A stretch of 64,000 nt of DNA from contig NZ_LGIQ01000011.1 of assembly GCF_001187725.1 (NCBI RefSeq), forward strand, positions 344,016 to 408,015. The letters run 5' to 3'. A model generated the notes under the pieces. The model worked only from the letters and a program-made list of their open reading frames with translations. It was not told the DNA's origin and made no database searches. This stretch comes from Brevibacillus reuszeri (lineage in GTDB: Bacteria > Bacillota > Bacilli > Brevibacillales > Brevibacillaceae). The position numbers and the translations under genes are program-made. Shown piece by piece: positions 62,823-64,000 of the stretch (the first letter of the stretch is position 1; each line of letters starts with the position of its first letter).

Positions 62823-62941
62823 ATTCTCGACTTATACCCTTCTCTTAATGAGGGTTTTCGTTCGAGCCTACACCGTGCAGGCGACTTTCATCGCACACGG
62901 CGTTCCATCAACGAATAAAAAGTTGAAGATTTACAATGGGC
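62823..62941 (-). ncRNA. Cassette 4: group II intron 3' end (domains V and VI)
   Basis: RNA predicted to start at 62941 with GCCCAUUGUA. Domain V is 62870-62903 (34 nt, same sequence as cassette 3). Domain VI pairs CUCGA/UCGAG and ACCCU/AGGGU, a different outer sequence from cassettes 1-3 but the same shape. Probable 3' splice site GAAU|AGC at 62823/62822. Confidence 0.85.
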
Positions 62942-62947
62942 ATGTCC

Positions 62948-62953
62948 ATTCTA
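62948..62953 (-). promoter_or_regulatory. Cassette 4 promoter, extended -10 TGATAGAAT
   Basis: TAGAAT preceded by TGA ends six bases before GCCCATTGTA. Confidence 0.6.
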
Positions 62954-63012
62954 TCAAGCTACAATCAACAAAGAATAAACAAGGAAACTTCTAATGGAGT
63001 GCCGAGCCCCCT

Positions 63013-63043
63013 AAAAACGCCCTTCCTGTTTGGAAAGAGCGTT
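63013..63043 (-). terminator. Terminator upstream of cassette 4
   Basis: AACGC.CTTTCC pairs with GGAA.GGCGTT and is followed by TTTTT. It ends the tail-gene transcript before the cassette promoter. Confidence 0.8.
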
Positions 63044-63176
63044 ACGCCAAAGGCTTACCGTCTGTACCCAGACCCATAGACTCCAGGTCAGTTTGTACAG
63101 CATCCTTCAGGTTTGCAGGAATCTGGTCAAATGTACGGCGACCATTGATAATCAAGCTAACGCATACCAATACCAT
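63042..63176 (-). CDS. Small phage protein, CD1375-like
   Basis: A 44-aa protein (MVLVCVSLIINGRRTFDQIP...) with AAAGGAGGTG before the ATG. Short proteins of this pattern follow tail-fibre genes in Firmicutes prophages. Function unknown. Confidence 0.65.
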   Translation of the reverse strand: MVLVCVSLIINGRRTFDQIPANLKDAVQTDLESMGLGTDGKPLA

Positions 63177-63261
63177 TGTTTTTTCACCTCCTTTCAAGCA
63201 TAAAAAAATAAGCCATATCCATAGTCGTTGAAGCATGTCGCGCGCCTCCTTCTATGTGGGC

Positions 63262-63615
63262 TTATGTCAGTGGTCCGGTTACCATTTCGTATAGTTGTAA
63301 AACAGCTTCTTGTGTATCTAAGTTTGCTTTTTTGTTTTCCTCTGTCGCAATTTCTACCTGAGTAATTCTGTCTGCTTCTGGACGTGGATGGTCTACATAT
63401 TCATACCAGGCTTCTTTCGTCTGTGGGTTGAAATAAAGTTTTGCGTCCTTGCCTTCTTTTCTTTCTGCTTGTGGCAACGACTCGATTAATATACCTGTTA
63501 CTGAAAGCTCATCTGCTGTTTTACCTAATCCTTCGCTGGGATCAAGTGGATTGTAATGGATGAAGGTGACTAACGCCCTTGTTTCCGTTTCCTTCTCAAA
63601 TTGAATATAAATCAT
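63262..63615 (-). CDS. Phage tail-region protein
   Basis: A 117-aa protein with a C-terminal helical segment (ATEENKKANLDTQEAVLQLYEMV), like XkdW-type proteins of Bacillus prophages located before the XkdX-like small gene. GAGAGGGG precedes the ATG. Confidence 0.6.
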   Translation of the reverse strand: MIYIQFEKETETRALVTFIHYNPLDPSEGLGKTADELSVTGILIESLPQAERKEGKDAKLYFNPQTKEAWYEYVDHPRPEADRITQVEIATEENKKANLDTQEAVLQLYEMVTGPLT

Positions 63616-63633
63616 AATTACAACCCCTCTCTT

Positions 63634-64000
63634 TTATTCAAATATAGGCCATTCTAAATCATAGAATTGCATTTCGCTTCGCGCATTGAAAATTAGACGA
63701 CCATTTTTGGTTATCCCAAATCCTCTTGGGCTTGCAGTTGCTCCGGCAACAACATACGTTGTCCGTCTTGATAAGTCTCTATTTAGCGCAATAACAATGC
63801 CATTAGTAGCGTTATCGTCCGCGGCATACAAGTTGTCGTTTTCGTCCTTTACAAGAGCCGTTGCATATCTGAACCCCGATACTTGCACAAAACTGAGTAA
63901 GTCTTTATCCGTCTTGTAAAAGTATCCTCCACTTCCGGAATAAATGGTTCCATCCTTCGTAACTACGCCTTTATCGATAAGTTTTGCCGTTGTACTGCTA
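63634..64000 (-). CDS. Phage tail-associated protein, partial (C-terminal end)
   Basis: The reading frame is open to the window edge. The visible 121 residues have repeated strands (KDGTIYSGSGG, KDENDNLYAADD, GFGITKNGRLIF) suggesting a beta-propeller or tail-fibre-type protein. It ends WPIFE. Confidence 0.6.
   Translation of the reverse strand, partial: SSTTAKLIDKGVVTKDGTIYSGSGGYFYKTDKDLLSFVQVSGFRYATALVKDENDNLYAADDNATNGIVIALNRDLSRRTTYVVAGATASPRGFGITKNGRLIFNARSEMQFYDLEWPIFE

Larger units (their letters stand above)
60543..64000 (-). mobile_element. Prophage segment: tail-region genes, exon cassette 4 and lysis module
   Basis: Order on the minus strand is tail-associated protein (partial), small phage protein, 44-aa CD1375-like protein, cassette 4, XhlA-like protein, holin, endolysin. 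Tightly overlapping lysis genes and the tail-lysis order match Bacillus-type prophages. The left boundary is unclear (the HipA/DUF3037 and ligase genes may be cargo); the right part is outside the window. Confidence 0.65.

Noticed and set aside
23654..62941. The repeated element as a riboswitch or leader RNA of small genes
   Set aside because: The 34-nt core fits group II domain V in length, bulge, loop and pairing, and domain VI follows at two bases; the downstream segments have no translation start for a riboswitch to control.
23654..62941. The four repeats as a CRISPR array or transposon ends
   Set aside because: They are 9-17 kb apart, single, all on one strand, and have no transposase, inverted ends or spacer pattern.
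1..64000. A group II intron 5' half (domains I-III) or reverse transcriptase/maturase in the window
   Set aside because: No reading frame with reverse-transcriptase motifs and no secreted gene running without stop into an intron-like GTGYG start was seen; it must lie outside if it exists.
1..64000. tRNA, rRNA and insertion sequences
   Set aside because: None was recognised on either strand, and no transposase or integrase frame is present.

Overview
The window looks like chromosome of a Brevibacillus-type member of the Firmicutes (Paenibacillaceae). This is inferred from moderate GC, strong GGAGG ribosome sites, frequent GTG/TTG starts, many U-tailed hairpin terminators, and a gene set that includes a short HemAT-like globin sensor, YcdB/YcdC proteins, BcrC and a NagZ/RpiR amino-sugar operon. 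Species level is not claimed. No rRNA, tRNA, transposase or CRISPR array was seen.

Layout. 0.1-12.2 kb: peptide uptake and breakdown. A sigma-54-type activator faces a long minus-strand operon encoding an oligopeptide-binding lipoprotein, two permeases, two ATPases, a DUF1177 protein, an M20 peptidase and an IclR regulator; an M29 aminopeptidase is divergent. 12.4-15.3 kb: two chemotaxis-type sensors. 15.4-22.1 kb: RpiR regulator, sugar ABC importer, acetyltransferase and NagZ, probably cell-wall amino-sugar recycling. 22.2-31.1 kb: small housekeeping genes (acetyltransferases, BcrC, MsrA, a SRAP protein, small membrane proteins, two tandem lipase-like genes). 31.1-38.1 kb: a zone of gene decay (frameshifted DUF421 gene and ABC exporter, cupin without a normal start codon, truncated siderophore-binding lipoprotein and amino-acid permease). 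38.1-43.9 kb: aldehyde dehydrogenase, homoserine dehydrogenase and a Cys/Met-metabolism PLP enzyme divergent from a PucR regulator. 44-52 kb: SMI1-type gene, two YcdB/YcdC paralogues, methyltransferase, sugar-acid dehydrogenase-like SDR, ArsR-MFS pair. 52.5-57 kb: two secreted discoidin-domain proteins with a shared C-terminal module, flanking small unknown genes. 56.6-64 kb: ligase, DUF3037/HipA-like pair, and a prophage segment with lysis genes (XhlA-like, holin, M23-trypsin endolysin) and tail-region genes.

The main discovery is a dispersed family of four minus-strand cassettes (about 23.2-23.8, 36.6-37.1, 53.5-54.0 and 62.5-63.0 kb). Each consists of a TAnnnT -10 box (three of four with an extended TG), six bases, a conserved RNA 5' end GCCCAUUGUA, a perfect 34-nt group II intron domain V (CGC triad, GAAA loop, 2-nt bulge), a domain VI hairpin, and then directly, always in the same reading phase and starting AGC, an open coding segment for one beta-rich surface-protein-like domain with no usable start codon, a stop codon and a terminator. 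Domains I-III and any maturase are absent. The simplest reading is a set of independently transcribed 3' half-introns carrying alternative C-terminal exons for trans-splicing onto an upstream surface-protein exon encoded elsewhere. It resembles the alternatively spliced group II intron of a Clostridium tetani surface-layer gene, but is scattered over 40 kb among unrelated genes and includes one copy inside a prophage. Splicing itself is inference; the cassette architecture is seen directly.
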